Assembly: GCF_008107695.1 (NCBI RefSeq)
Contig: NZ_VIRG01000070.1
Span: 1,674,001-1,738,000 of the forward strand
DNA from: Stappia sp. BW2
GTDB taxonomy: Bacteria > Pseudomonadota > Alphaproteobacteria > Rhizobiales > Stappiaceae
Length of the DNA stretch: 64,000 nt
Direction: 5' to 3'
The stretch's first letter is position 1. Each line of letters opens with the position of its first letter. The notes beneath the pieces are model-generated. The model was not told the DNA's origin. It ran no database searches and saw only the letters and a list, made by a program, of their open reading frames with translations. Shown one piece after another: positions 44,265-54,301 of this stretch. Position numbers and translations under genes: made by a program.

Positions 44265-44496
44265 TCGTTCCTCCACAACTTTGGCTCCTTGTCCTTTCCA
44301 TCGTCACAAAGTTACTCTAGCCAGAGCGCATGACTGTAGATTGAAATCCAATCGACGGAGCTGTTACCTTGTGTCATAAATAGCCGATAGTTCAAAATAT
44401 CGGCGAAAAAATAACAAGATAACGCGATTTAATAACAAGGGCTCGCTGGCCTTCCCTGGGCCAAACGGGGCAAAAAACCGGAGGAAGATCCTGCCT

Positions 44497-46302
44497 ATGG
44501 CTGATGACCGCGACCATCCCATGTTGCAGTATATCATCAACAACCCGGAGGCCTTTGCACAGAATCTGGCAAAGACACTCGAGCAGGCAGGCAAGGCATT
44601 GGCGGCCTATATCGAGCCCCGGGAACAAGGCAAGATCACTCACGAGTCAACCGACGAGTTGACGGGTGTCGTCAAAACCCTCGCGCAGGTTGGCGAGTAT
44701 TGGGTGTCAGATCCCCAGCGCGCCATCGAAGCGCAGTCGCGCTTGTGGAGCGGCTATATCGACCTCTGGAATTCCTCGCTGAAGCGGATGATGGGCGAAC
44801 CCTCGGCACCGGCAATCGAAACGCCGGTCCGGGACAAGCGCTTTGCCGATCCGGAATGGGAGAAGAACCAGTTCTTCGATTTCATCAAGCAGCTCTACCT
44901 GATCACAAGCAAATGGGCGGAGGACATGGTCCATGACGCCCAGGGGCTGGATGAACACACGCGTCATAAGGCCGAGTTCTACGTCACACAGATTGCAAAC
45001 GCCGTCTCTCCCTCGAACTTCGTTCTGACGAACCCGGAACTGCTGCGCCTGACGCTGGAAAGCAATGGCGAAAACCTGGTCAAAGGCATGCGGCATCTGG
45101 TCGAGGACCTGAAAACCGGCAAGGGCGACCTCAAGATCCGGCAGACCGATCCGACCAAGTTCAAGCTCGGAGAGAACCTTGGCACGACCCCCGGCAAGGT
45201 GATCTCGCAGAACGACGTCTGTCAGGTGATCCAATATTCGCCGTCTACCGATGAGGTCCTCAAACGCCCTCTGCTGATCGTTCCACCCTGGATCAACAAG
45301 TTCTACATTCTCGACCTCAATCCGGAAAAATCCTTCATCAAGTGGGCGGTGGACCAGGGACACACCGTATTTGTTATCTCCTGGGTCAATCCGGACGAGC
45401 GGCAGGCTCAAAAGAGCTTTGAGCACTACATGAAGGAAGGCATCCTCAATACGCTCGACCTGATCAAACGGGCAACCCGACAGGAAGAGGTCAATGCCAT
45501 CGGCTATTGCGTCGGCGGTACTCTGCTTGCAGTCACGCTCGCCTATATGGCGAAGATCGGTGACGAACGGATCAAGACAGCAACCTTCTTCACCACGCAG
45601 GTGGACTTTACCTTCGCTGGTGACCTGAAGGTATTCGTCGATGAAGAACAGATCTCGGTACTTGAAAAGAGGATGGCCGAGCACGGCTACCTGGACGGCT
45701 CGAAGATGTCGTCTGCCTTCAATATGCTGCGCTCAAACGACCTTATCTGGTCTTACGTGGTCAACAACTATCTGAAAGGCAAAGACCCCTTCCCGTTCGA
45801 CCTGCTTTATTGGAATTCCGATTCCACGCGCATGCCAGCCGCCAACCACTCTTTCTACCTGCGCAACTGCTACCTGGACAACAAGCTGTCCAAGGGTGAG
45901 ATGGAAATCGCCGGAGAACAGCTTGATCTTGCCAAGGTCGAGATCCCGATCTTCAACCTGGCAACGCGTGAAGACCATATTGCCCCGCCGAAATCGGTCT
46001 TTCTTGGCTCAGGCTGCTTTGGCGGTCCGGTCGATTATGTGCTGGCCGGCTCAGGTCATATCGCCGGTGTGGTCAACCCGCCTGCCAAGAATAAGTATCA
46101 GTTCTGGACGGGTCCTGCTGCCAAGGGCGCGCTGGAAAACTGGCTCAAGAATGCCGAGGAACATCCCGGCTCCTGGTGGCCGTACTGGGATCAGTGGATC
46201 CGTTCGCACGACGACACCAAGGTCAAGGCCCGCAAACCGGGTGCAAACCGGATCAAGATCCTGGAAGATGCACCGGGATCGTATGTGATGATGAAGGTGT
46301 GA
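44497..46302 (+). CDS. phaC: Class I poly(3-hydroxyalkanoate) synthase
   Basis: 601 aa, a normal class I length. The catalytic Cys338 is in the lipase-like box GYCVGGT, with D493 (REDHIAPP) and H521 (GSGHIAGV) completing the triad. The enzyme polymerises (R)-3-hydroxyacyl-CoA to PHA in cytoplasmic granules. No phaA, phaB or phaZ gene is next to it; in many alphaproteobacteria these lie elsewhere. It has about 230 bp of free upstream sequence and ends 42 bp from the convergent EAL gene. Confidence 0.97.
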   Translation: MADDRDHPMLQYIINNPEAFAQNLAKTLEQAGKALAAYIEPREQGKITHESTDELTGVVKTLAQVGEYWVSDPQRAIEAQSRLWSGYIDLWNSSLKRMMGEPSAPAIETPVRDKRFADPEWEKNQFFDFIKQLYLITSKWAEDMVHDAQGLDEHTRHKAEFYVTQIANAVSPSNFVLTNPELLRLTLESNGENLVKGMRHLVEDLKTGKGDLKIRQTDPTKFKLGENLGTTPGKVISQNDVCQVIQYSPSTDEVLKRPLLIVPPWINKFYILDLNPEKSFIKWAVDQGHTVFVISWVNPDERQAQKSFEHYMKEGILNTLDLIKRATRQEEVNAIGYCVGGTLLAVTLAYMAKIGDERIKTATFFTTQVDFTFAGDLKVFVDEEQISVLEKRMAEHGYLDGSKMSSAFNMLRSNDLIWSYVVNNYLKGKDPFPFDLLYWNSDSTRMPAANHSFYLRNCYLDNKLSKGEMEIAGEQLDLAKVEIPIFNLATREDHIAPPKSVFLGSGCFGGPVDYVLAGSGHIAGVVNPPAKNKYQFWTGPAAKGALENWLKNAEEHPGSWWPYWDQWIRSHDDTKVKARKPGANRIKILEDAPGSYVMMKV

Positions 46303-46344
46303 CGCGCGCAGGCTAGTCAGCAAGCATCTACGTGCAATGAGTTT

Positions 46345-48666
46345 TCAGCCGAAATGTGCGTCCAGAGGTGTCAGCGTCATCGCTAGCAGCTTGCCGAACT
46401 TGCTCGCTTCCATTGGACGTCCGAAATGGAAGCCCTGCACGACTTCACATTGGCAACTGGCGAGAAACGCCTGCTGCTTTGCCGTCTCCACGCCTTCAGC
46501 CACAACACAAAGACCGAGTTCCCTGCCAAGAGAGATGATCGCCTTTGCGATACAGCGGTCACTCTCGTCAAAGTCCAGATCGCTGATGAAGCTGCGGTCA
46601 ATCTTGAGCCTGGTCAGCGGAAAGATCTTCAATGCGGTAAGACTTGAATACCCCGTTCCGAAGTCGTCTATCGCAAGTTTCACGCCCAGCCGGCGGAATT
46701 CGTCCATCAGTTCGACGGCCTGCTCCGCATTCTGAATCAACAGGCTTTCCGTCAGTTCCAGCTCCAGATACGTCGATCCGAGCCCCGTTTCCAACAACGC
46801 CTCACGGACGTCCGAAATCAGGCTGTCGTCCCGGAATTGGCGGGCGGACACGTTGACGCCGACCGTAATCGGCAACAGGCCATTGTCCAGCCATTCCTTG
46901 TTCTGCCGGCAGGCTTCTCGCGTCACCCATCTGCCGAGCGGCACGATGAGACCGCTTTCTTCAGCCAGAGCAATGAACTCGCCAGGCATCATGCGCCCGA
47001 GGACAGGATGCTGCCAGCGGACCAGCGCTTCTGCACCCACGATACGTCCACTGACGAGGTTGTACTGTGGCTGATATTCGAGGAAAAACTCGCCGTTATC
47101 GATGCCCTTCCGCATTTCTTCCAAAAGCGTCAGTTTGTTGACTGAACGTTCCGGACGGGTCTTCTCGTAAACCTTGTAGCTGTCACGCCCGGCGGACTTG
47201 GCTTCGAACATGGCCTTGTCGGCATTGCTCAGCAGCTTCGCCGCACAGTCCGCATCCTGCGGGTAACAGGCGGCCCCTATGCTGCAGGTAACGTGGAAAG
47301 ACAAATCATCAATGTGGATCGTCTTGGTAACCTCGTCGCGCAACCTCGTCATGAATTCATTCAGAGCGGGTTTCAGCGCCGACTCGCCATCGACGATCAG
47401 GACAAACTCATCCCCGCCGAACCGGATGGCTTGATGTGTGCCGGTGTGAACGGACATGATGCGCTCGGCGATAATCATCAGGACCTGATCGCCGATCGCA
47501 TGTCCAAAGCTATCGTTGACGAACTTGAAATTGTCGAGGTCGACAAAAACGACGGCAACGGGATCTCCGGTTCTGTCGCTTTCGGAAACCTTTTCTTCCA
47601 GCTTGGTCTTGAACTCCTGCCGGTTGGGCAGGCCGGTCAGAACATCATGGTTCGCCAGATAGCGAATCTTGCGTTCGGCACGGTCACGTTCAACCGCCAC
47701 TGAAGCCAGCCGGGCCGCCTCGAACGCCAGTTTCAACTCGTGATCGGTCGGGCTGCGAGCCGACCTTGTGTAGAGCCCGAAAGTGCCCAGAACCTTGCTA
47801 TCCTTGCCGAAAAACGGCACTGACCAGCAGGATCGCAGATCAAAGGGCGCAATGAGATGGCGGACATCCTCCCAGAGGCTGTCTTTCTGGACATCCTCAA
47901 CGATAACGCTTTCACGACGGAAAACAGCTGTACCGCATGACCCCATTTTGGGGCTCACCGGTACACCGTGCGTCAGGTCCAGGTATTCCTGTGGCAGGTT
48001 GGGCCCTGCGGTCGACAAGAGCTTTTCGCCGGCGTCGTCCAGCAGCATGACCGACCCCATGACACCGTCCAGCTGGTCTTCAATGGTCAGCACCAGGGTT
48101 GTCAGCACCTGTTCCAGCGGCTTGCCCGCAGCAATTTCCTGAAGAACCTTGTTTTGCCCCTGCTGCAGCAGCAGGGCTCTCTTGCGATCAGTGATATCCC
48201 TGGACAAACCGATGATGCCGACAACCTCACCTTTGCTGTTTGTCACCGGATACTTGGAAGAGGAAAACCATTTCCGTTTGCCGTTTTCCAGAACCAAGGG
48301 TTCTTCGAAATCGATGCGCGGAATATTCGATGCCATGATTTCCTGTTCGATGGCATAGAATTTCAAGCCTGCCTCTTTCGGCTGAAGGTCCAGATCCGAC
48401 TTGCCGATCAATTGAGAAACGTCTTGCAGTCCAACATCAAGTGCAACTTGGAGGTTGGCCATAACGAAGCGAGAGCTCCGATCCTTCACGAAAAGGTAAT
48501 CGGAAACCTCGTTCAGCAGCGTATGAAGCGAGACACTGCTTAGCCGCAGTTCATCGCTTGCGGACAACGTCGCAATGCGGTTCAGCCGGTCCAGCTCGGA
48601 GCCCAGAGACGCAATAATCTCGCTGTTTTCAACGCCCCTTTCATCTTGGCTCGTATGTAAGACCAT
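46345..48666 (-). CDS. PAS-GAF-GGDEF-EAL bifunctional cyclic di-GMP protein
   Basis: 773 aa from the ATG at 48666 (a TTG four codons earlier is possible). Domain order: short coil, PAS (about 45-165), GAF (about 180-335), GGDEF with intact FGGDEF, EAL with AEALVRW, ELTESLL, DDFGTGYSS, AEGVET and QGFHFGRP. All main EAL metal and catalytic residues are present, so both synthesis and hydrolysis of c-di-GMP are possible; in such hybrids one activity often dominates. No membrane segment, so sensing is cytosolic (redox, light or small ligand in PAS/GAF unknown). Confidence 0.94.
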   Translation of the reverse strand: MVLHTSQDERGVENSEIIASLGSELDRLNRIATLSASDELRLSSVSLHTLLNEVSDYLFVKDRSSRFVMANLQVALDVGLQDVSQLIGKSDLDLQPKEAGLKFYAIEQEIMASNIPRIDFEEPLVLENGKRKWFSSSKYPVTNSKGEVVGIIGLSRDITDRKRALLLQQGQNKVLQEIAAGKPLEQVLTTLVLTIEDQLDGVMGSVMLLDDAGEKLLSTAGPNLPQEYLDLTHGVPVSPKMGSCGTAVFRRESVIVEDVQKDSLWEDVRHLIAPFDLRSCWSVPFFGKDSKVLGTFGLYTRSARSPTDHELKLAFEAARLASVAVERDRAERKIRYLANHDVLTGLPNRQEFKTKLEEKVSESDRTGDPVAVVFVDLDNFKFVNDSFGHAIGDQVLMIIAERIMSVHTGTHQAIRFGGDEFVLIVDGESALKPALNEFMTRLRDEVTKTIHIDDLSFHVTCSIGAACYPQDADCAAKLLSNADKAMFEAKSAGRDSYKVYEKTRPERSVNKLTLLEEMRKGIDNGEFFLEYQPQYNLVSGRIVGAEALVRWQHPVLGRMMPGEFIALAEESGLIVPLGRWVTREACRQNKEWLDNGLLPITVGVNVSARQFRDDSLISDVREALLETGLGSTYLELELTESLLIQNAEQAVELMDEFRRLGVKLAIDDFGTGYSSLTALKIFPLTRLKIDRSFISDLDFDESDRCIAKAIISLGRELGLCVVAEGVETAKQQAFLASCQCEVVQGFHFGRPMEASKFGKLLAMTLTPLDAHFG

Positions 48667-48944
48667 GCCCCAACCCAATTGATAGAAATTAACGCACTCA
48701 ACAATTAGTATGTTTTTACTGATTTCAGACTAAAAAACAATGAATCGAATAGAAGGCGGCTCGGTTAGCTTCTTGACTATTTATTATTCATTCCTGTAGC
48801 CGGCCATTACGGTCGAGCTCTTTGAGGATACACCGAATCCTCCGCGTGACGTCGCACTCAATACTTCCTCGCACCACATGTCCACATTGGTAAATTTACG
48901 GAAATTGATGTTGCTTGAGACAGATTGTCATTTGCCAAGCCCCC

Positions 48945-49598
48945 ATGTCGCCGAGTAAGATTGATGCCTATCTGAAAGGCTGGCTGCGGCATATGCAAAC
49001 CTCGCGACGTCACTTGAGTCCCCTTGCCCGTCCGGCATTGAAAAATGCCAATGGCCCGAAGGCTCCCGTTCTTTTGCCGAAAGCTGCATCGGGCAAACCT
49101 GCGCCAGCTCTTTCTACAATGATGAAGATCGTTGCCCCAGGCTTGCTGACCGCCGCCTTGTGGTCGCAGGTCTGGCTTGGAATTTGGGGCGCGCTTCTGG
49201 TTGCTGTCGGCGTTCTGGCATGCGTCATAATCCTTCCGGGGCTCATCGGAGAAACCGGCAAGACAACATCCTGGGCCAAACAGGTGAGCTTCGGCGAAAA
49301 GGTCTGGCTGAACAGGTTGTTCCTCCCGGTCCCGGCTACTGACAGCACCAGGTTGACGACGCTTTACCTCGTTTTCTGGATGGGGGGGATGATCGCCCTG
49401 CTTGGTGGCTTCCTGATGTCGCCGATCCTCTCGCTGACCGGCCTGACCGTCGCGCACGCGGCCCAGTTCGTCAGCTTCGTCAAGCTGGTCCAGCTTTACC
49501 GGACCATGAAGGATAAAACCGCGCTTTATCGCTTCTGGACGGCCGTTCCGCAAAACGACAATCTCCCGAAAACCGTCGCGCGCAGCAACCGTCGTTAA
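48945..49598 (+). CDS. Hypothetical membrane protein
   Basis: 217 aa from the ATG at 48945. A basic N-terminal region (about 1-60, SPSKIDAYLKGWLRHMQTSR) is followed by three or four hydrophobic segments in a compact cluster (LLTAALWSQVWLGIWGALLV, a second at GMIALLGGFLMSP). No family is recognised. The opposite strand is also open over the whole length, but that translation is polar and without domain logic, so this strand is preferred. It is convergent with the 49642-50286 gene. Confidence 0.65.
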   Translation: MSPSKIDAYLKGWLRHMQTSRRHLSPLARPALKNANGPKAPVLLPKAASGKPAPALSTMMKIVAPGLLTAALWSQVWLGIWGALLVAVGVLACVIILPGLIGETGKTTSWAKQVSFGEKVWLNRLFLPVPATDSTRLTTLYLVFWMGGMIALLGGFLMSPILSLTGLTVAHAAQFVSFVKLVQLYRTMKDKTALYRFWTAVPQNDNLPKTVARSNRR

Positions 49599-49641
49599 AC
49601 CTGCTTCGCTTTCAGCACCTGTCATCGGGAAATAAGCGAGT

Positions 49642-50286
49642 TCAGTCGGCAGTGCTCAGGTCAAGGCTCACAACAGCGACCAACCCTAGGCAAGCCAGAG
49701 CGGCCAGGTGGTCCGTGCCCGCGAGTTCCAGCCGGCCATTTTGTTGCTGAACGTCGAGCACCCAGTCCCTGCCAGTGACAAACCTTTTCAGCCCCGCCAG
49801 CAACCCGGCCCTCTTGCCGTTTGACTGATCCCGGTGTTTGCGGATCAATGTTCCCGCGAGATTACCGTTTTCGAGAAGCACCAACGCGTCCATATCACCG
49901 CCAAGCATGGTTCGAACGGTCTGCCTGGCGATGCTGTCAGGATCGGCAAGTTCATAAAGCGCACCGCTCCTCGGCAGCTCAAGTTTCCAGCCCTGCTTCA
50001 ATGATCCGCGTCCGGCGATGTGGCCCGTCCTGACACCGGCATCGGAAATCAGATCCCAGCTTCCGGTTCCGGCCTTGGCCGTGCATTCGAGCGACCAATC
50101 AGGCCTTTCACGCAAGTGAATGCATGTGACGCCTCTCATATGCGCCTTGTCCAGTTCAAACACGATCGCAGGAGTGCCTTCAAGGCAGTGATCCCCCGAG
50201 AACACCTTGAACTGTCGGGCGACACCGGGCGGCAAGGAAATGCTGCCCGGCGTTTTCACAAACCGCAAACTGAGGACCTTCGCCAT
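49642..50286 (-). CDS. Conserved hypothetical protein downstream of agmatinase
   Basis: 214 aa from the ATG at 50286 with AGGG at 7 bp. It has no signal peptide; a C-terminal hydrophobic stretch (LAALACLGLVAVVSL) could be a membrane anchor. The N-terminal part (KVLSLRFVKTPGSISLPPGV) and the GSWDLISDAG stretch suggest a beta-rich domain, perhaps like LURP-one or scramblase-related barrels; this is a guess. It begins 19 bp after speB, so the two are probably co-transcribed. Confidence 0.6.
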   Translation of the reverse strand: MAKVLSLRFVKTPGSISLPPGVARQFKVFSGDHCLEGTPAIVFELDKAHMRGVTCIHLRERPDWSLECTAKAGTGSWDLISDAGVRTGHIAGRGSLKQGWKLELPRSGALYELADPDSIARQTVRTMLGGDMDALVLLENGNLAGTLIRKHRDQSNGKRAGLLAGLKRFVTGRDWVLDVQQQNGRLELAGTDHLAALACLGLVAVVSLDLSTAD

Positions 50287-50305
50287 GTTGCAGCCCTGCC
50301 CTGGT

Positions 50306-51268
50306 CTAGCCAGCCTGTTTGCGCTTCTCAGCAAACAGGCCAATGTAGGTCAATGCGACGCTTGCACCGGCTATGGACGTGATATCCGCATGGTCATAGG
50401 CCGGAGCGACTTCGACGACATCACCGCCCACGAAGTTCAAAGACCCCAGTTCCCGCAGCACCGAGAGCGCCTCGCGAGATGACAAGCCACCTGCAACCGG
50501 TGTTCCCGTACCGGGAGCAAAAGCCGGGTCCAGACAGTCGATATCGAAGGTCATGTAGGCCGGTCCGGTCCCCACACGTTCCTTGATCCTTTCGATCACG
50601 CCACTGATGCCCAGGTTGTCCATCTCGTAGCCGTAAATGATATCCAACCCGCAAGTTTCGGGCGCGTGGGTCCGGATGCCGATCTGGATTGACCTGTCCG
50701 GATCGATCAGACCTTCGCGAACGGCTCGTCCGGTAAAGGTGCCATGGTCGATCCTGTCGCCTTCATCGTTCCAGGTGTCCTGGTGGGCATCGAACTGCAC
50801 CAGGGCAAGCGGTCCATGCTTGGCAACATGGGCCTTGAGCAACGGATAGGTGACGAAATGGTCCCCGCCAATGGAAAACAAATGGGCGCCTGAGGCGAGA
50901 ATGTCGGCCGCCTGGGCCTGAATGTGCCCCGGGACGTCCGCGTTGCGACCATAATCGAAAACACAATCGCCATAGTCCACGCAGGCGAGAACCTCGAAAG
51001 GATCCATGTCGAACGGATATTGCGGATCGCCATCGAAAATGGCGGATGCACGGCGAACACCCTGAGGCCCGAACCGGGCGCCGGGGCGGTTGGAAACGGA
51101 AGCATCGAACGGGATGCCCCAAACGGCCAGGTCAATCCCCGTCAAATCGCGGCTGTAGCGGCGGCGCATGAAAGACAGCGCCCCAGCATACGTCGGTTCA
51201 TGCGAACCGCCCTTGATCGATTTACCCAGAAATGCGTTGTCGGTTTCCCGAGGCAATTCTGCTGACAT
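50306..51268 (-). CDS. speB: Agmatinase / ureohydrolase
   Basis: 320 aa. The binuclear manganese site is complete: GGDH (H137), FDAHQD (D160, H162, D164) and FDIDCLDP. SpeB converts agmatine to putrescine and urea. Members of this family also act on guanidinobutyrate or proclavaminate, so agmatinase is the most likely but not only option. It lies upstream of the hypothetical gene at 49642-50286 and is divergent from the cation exporter. Confidence 0.92.
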   Translation of the reverse strand: MSAELPRETDNAFLGKSIKGGSHEPTYAGALSFMRRRYSRDLTGIDLAVWGIPFDASVSNRPGARFGPQGVRRASAIFDGDPQYPFDMDPFEVLACVDYGDCVFDYGRNADVPGHIQAQAADILASGAHLFSIGGDHFVTYPLLKAHVAKHGPLALVQFDAHQDTWNDEGDRIDHGTFTGRAVREGLIDPDRSIQIGIRTHAPETCGLDIIYGYEMDNLGISGVIERIKERVGTGPAYMTFDIDCLDPAFAPGTGTPVAGGLSSREALSVLRELGSLNFVGGDVVEVAPAYDHADITSIAGASVALTYIGLFAEKRKQAG

Positions 51269-51552
51269 GACAATTTCCTTGAAGTCTGGTGTGGCAGGAT
51301 CTTGGTGTGCCGATCCGGATCAATCGGCACGGACTGCCGGGTGTGTCATTTACCGGACACCCGAGGACGGTGCTTCAGGTTTTACCAGCGAAGTCACCTC
51401 CCGCCAATCCCGGCCGGCGATGCCCGTTGGTAGCACCTGCGATTGTGTTCATCCCCTTTGAAGGGGGCTGATCCGGATGCAGTTCTTGTCAACCGGTGGT
51501 ACATGTCGAAAGATTGCATGATCTTTTCAGCCTCCGACCAAAGGAAATTGTC

Positions 51553-52500
51553 ATGAGCGACAACGGCCAACACGACCATGCCGACGGCGCTTCCCACGGT
51601 CATTCTCACGGTCACAGCCACAACCACGAACATGGTCACGATCACACGCCGGAAGTGACCGACAGGAACGCGCGCGCCGTCGCGTGGGCCGGTTTGCTGA
51701 TCGCGGCCTTCATGTTTGCCGAACTGGTTGGAGGCTGGCTTGCAGGATCGCTGGCACTGATGGCGGACGCCGTCCACATGGTAACGGATGCCGCTTCGCT
51801 GGGGCTGGCCTGGTGGGCGTTCCAGCAATCCAAGAAACCGGCAGACGCCCGGCTCACTTATGGCCGTGACCGTTTACCGGTGTTGATTGCCTTCGCCAAT
51901 TCCATTTTCCTGCTGGTGGTAACAGGCTGGATCTGCATCGAAGCCGCCGGGCGATTTATGACGCCTGAAACCGTGCTTGCAGGACCGATGTTCGTGATCG
52001 CCGTCATCGGTCTTTTGGTGAACATAGGTGCGTTTTTCATCCTTCAGCGCGGTGGTGACGGATCGCTCAATATGCGATCCGCTATCCTGCACGTGCTTGG
52101 TGACCTCCTCGGCTCGGTTGCAGCGATTGCCGCCGCCGTCGTGATCTACTTCACGGGCTGGTATCCCATTGATCCGATCCTGTCAGTTTTCGTGGCTCTG
52201 CTGATTGTTCGCTCCGCTGTCACGGTCATGCGCCAGTCTGCCCATATTCTGCTTGAAGGGGCGCCGAATGACATCGACAGGGAAACCTTGAAAACCGATT
52301 TGCTGAACGCAGTTCCCGGCCTGGAAGATGTCTATCATATCCATCTCTGGTCGCTCGCAGAGGGCAAGGTCAACGCAACCATGCATGCCACGTTGAAGCG
52401 GGAAGACAATGCGGAAATCGTGCTCAGGCAAATTCGCGAGCGGTTGAAAGCCCGGCACGGAATCGGCCACGTAACCATCGAGACAAGCGAACGCTCTTGA
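51553..52500 (+). CDS. czcD: Cation diffusion facilitator (Zn2+/Co2+/Cd2+ exporter, CzcD/ZitB-like)
   Basis: 315 aa from the ATG at 51553 with AAGGA at 7 bp. A His-rich N-terminus (HGHSHGHSHNHEHGHDH) suits metal capture; six membrane segments follow. The transport-site residues are in ADAVHMVTDA (D72, H75, D79 region) and HVLGD. It exports zinc or related divalent metals in exchange for protons. No regulator gene of the ArsR/MerR/Fur type is adjacent. It is preceded by a 284 bp divergent region shared with speB. Confidence 0.9.
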   Translation: MSDNGQHDHADGASHGHSHGHSHNHEHGHDHTPEVTDRNARAVAWAGLLIAAFMFAELVGGWLAGSLALMADAVHMVTDAASLGLAWWAFQQSKKPADARLTYGRDRLPVLIAFANSIFLLVVTGWICIEAAGRFMTPETVLAGPMFVIAVIGLLVNIGAFFILQRGGDGSLNMRSAILHVLGDLLGSVAAIAAAVVIYFTGWYPIDPILSVFVALLIVRSAVTVMRQSAHILLEGAPNDIDRETLKTDLLNAVPGLEDVYHIHLWSLAEGKVNATMHATLKREDNAEIVLRQIRERLKARHGIGHVTIETSERS

Positions 52501-52596
52501 GGGTCCAGGCCCGGACTTCGGGCACGAAAACAGCGGCGGCCAAATATTCGGCCCGTTTACACAGGATTATATCTTGGCAGGTAAGGTGCGGGTCTG

Positions 52597-52782
52597 ATGG
52601 CTGGCTATGACAGAAACTCGGCGCAGGATCCGGCTCCTCCGGCCTGGAACGCCAGAAGCGAAAACACCGCTCCTTCGGACGGTGCTCCAGCCATATTTAC
52701 GGTCTACGTGTGCCTTGCCATTCTGGGAACGCTTGTTGCCCTGGGCGGCGCCCTGTCTGCCGCGGCCGGATTCGGTTCGTAA
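52597..52782 (+). CDS. Putative small membrane protein
   Basis: 61 aa; AAGG lies about 10 bp before the ATG. The N-terminal half is polar and Pro/Asn-rich; the C-terminal half is a single hydrophobic segment (VYVCLAILGTLVALGGAL). The minus-strand frame over the same bases lacks such logic. No family recognised; it may be a real small gene in the czcD-guaD gap. Confidence 0.4.
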   Translation: MAGYDRNSAQDPAPPAWNARSENTAPSDGAPAIFTVYVCLAILGTLVALGGALSAAAGFGS

Positions 52783-52953
52783 TCCTCGCTCGCCACGGCC
52801 CCAGTGTCCTCGGGCATATTCCTCGACCTTCCCGAAAAAGTGTCTGATTCCCTCTGGCAAATACGGTTGAGCCGTTGTCGCCTTCAGCCCCCGGGATTAA
52901 AACGGGAAACCAAACCGGCGAACGCCGTTCCATTTCCATGAGGATTTCCTGCC

Positions 52954-54258
52954 GTGGCAGACAAGACCCAGAAGATCCTGCGCGGCAGGCTGCTCTCCTT
53001 TTCCGCGGCCCCCAAGGGACCAGACGATACGCAGGCCTACAGGTATATCGAGGACGGCGCCCTGCTGGTTCGGGACGGCAAGATCGCGGCCAGAGGAAGC
53101 TTTCAGGACGTGGTTTCCGTTTCAGGTGAAGAAACGGCCGTGATCGATCACCGGCCGCATCTGATCCTGCCCGGCTTCATCGACACACATATTCATTTTC
53201 CGCAGGCACAGGTGATCGCGTCCTGGGCCGATCAACTTCTGGACTGGCTGAACGACTACACCTTTCCAGCGGAAATGAAGTTTGCCGACAAGGCGCACGC
53301 GAACCGGATCGCAGCCGCCTTTTTCGACGCGCTTGCCGCCCACGGCACCACCACGGCGTCCGCCTATTGCTCCAGTCATCCTGCCTCGGTCGATGCTTAT
53401 TTCGAGGAAGCGGAGCGGCGCGGATTGCTGATGCTTGGCGGCAAGACAATGATGGACAGGAACGCGCCTGCCGACCTGTGTGACACCGCTCAAAGTGGCT
53501 ATGACGGCAGCAAGGCTTTGCTGGAGAAGTGGCACGGGCGCGGACGGGCGTATTATGTCATCACTCCGCGCTTCGCTATCACGTCGACGCCCGGGCAACT
53601 TGAAGCCGCCGGAACGCTTTTGAAGGAACATCCTGACTGCCATTTGCAGACGCATATCAACGAGAACCAAAACGAAATCGCCTATACGCTGGAGCTCTAT
53701 CCGGAAGCGGTAGACTATCTCGGCGTTTACGAAGGGTACGGTCTACTTGGCAGAAAGACCTTGCTCGGTCACTGCATCCACATGAACGAGCGGGAACTGG
53801 GTGCCATGCGGGAGACCGGCGCCGTTGCCGTATTCTGCCCGACATCCAACCTTTTCCTGGGCAGTGGTCTCTTCAACAAGGCCGGGCTGGAGCAAGCCGG
53901 CGTTCGCACGGCCATTGCCACCGATGTCGGCGGCGGTACAAACTATTCGATGCTGCGAACCCTTGATGAAGGCTACAAGGTGCTGCAGCTCCAGCGCCAA
54001 CGCCTCCACCCGCTCGCGTGTTTCTTCTGGGTTACGCTCGGCAATGCCGAAGCGCTGTCCCTGCAAGACAGGATCGGCACCCTTGAGCCTGGCACGGACG
54101 CAGACCTGGTGGTGCTGAATGCGCGGGCGACCCAGCCGATGGCCTTGCGGATGGAAACTGCCGAAACACTGTCGGAAGAACTTTTCGTGCTGCAAACCCT
54201 TGGCGATGATCGTGCTGTCGTTGAAACCTATGCTGCCGGAACAGCCCTGAAGTCGTGA
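52954..54258 (+). CDS. guaD: Guanine deaminase
   Basis: 434 aa from a GTG at 52954 with GAGGA upstream. The amidohydrolase metal motif is PGFIDTHIHFPQ (H79, H81); further landmarks are LQTHINENQNEI, LLGHCIHM and IATDVGGGTNYSML. These match GuaD, which converts guanine to xanthine and ammonia. No xanthine dehydrogenase or purine permease gene is nearby. A stem-loop follows the stop. Confidence 0.95.
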   Translation: MADKTQKILRGRLLSFSAAPKGPDDTQAYRYIEDGALLVRDGKIAARGSFQDVVSVSGEETAVIDHRPHLILPGFIDTHIHFPQAQVIASWADQLLDWLNDYTFPAEMKFADKAHANRIAAAFFDALAAHGTTTASAYCSSHPASVDAYFEEAERRGLLMLGGKTMMDRNAPADLCDTAQSGYDGSKALLEKWHGRGRAYYVITPRFAITSTPGQLEAAGTLLKEHPDCHLQTHINENQNEIAYTLELYPEAVDYLGVYEGYGLLGRKTLLGHCIHMNERELGAMRETGAVAVFCPTSNLFLGSGLFNKAGLEQAGVRTAIATDVGGGTNYSMLRTLDEGYKVLQLQRQRLHPLACFFWVTLGNAEALSLQDRIGTLEPGTDADLVVLNARATQPMALRMETAETLSEELFVLQTLGDDRAVVETYAAGTALKS

Positions 54259-54265
54259 CACTTTG

Positions 54266-54290
54266 GCCGGGGCATACAACATGCCCCGGC
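54266..54290. terminator. Stem-loop between convergent guaD and MFS genes
   Basis: GCCGGGGCAT-ACAAC-ATGCCCCGGC, a perfect 10 bp stem in the 43 bp convergent gap, with no T-run on either side. It may serve both genes weakly. Confidence 0.6.
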
Positions 54291-54301
54291 GTTCGGCCGC
54301 A

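Noticed and set aside
48858..49625. 255-codon minus-strand frame opposite the hypothetical membrane protein
   Set aside because: Very polar and Gln/Arg/His-rich; the plus strand shows plausible membrane segments instead.
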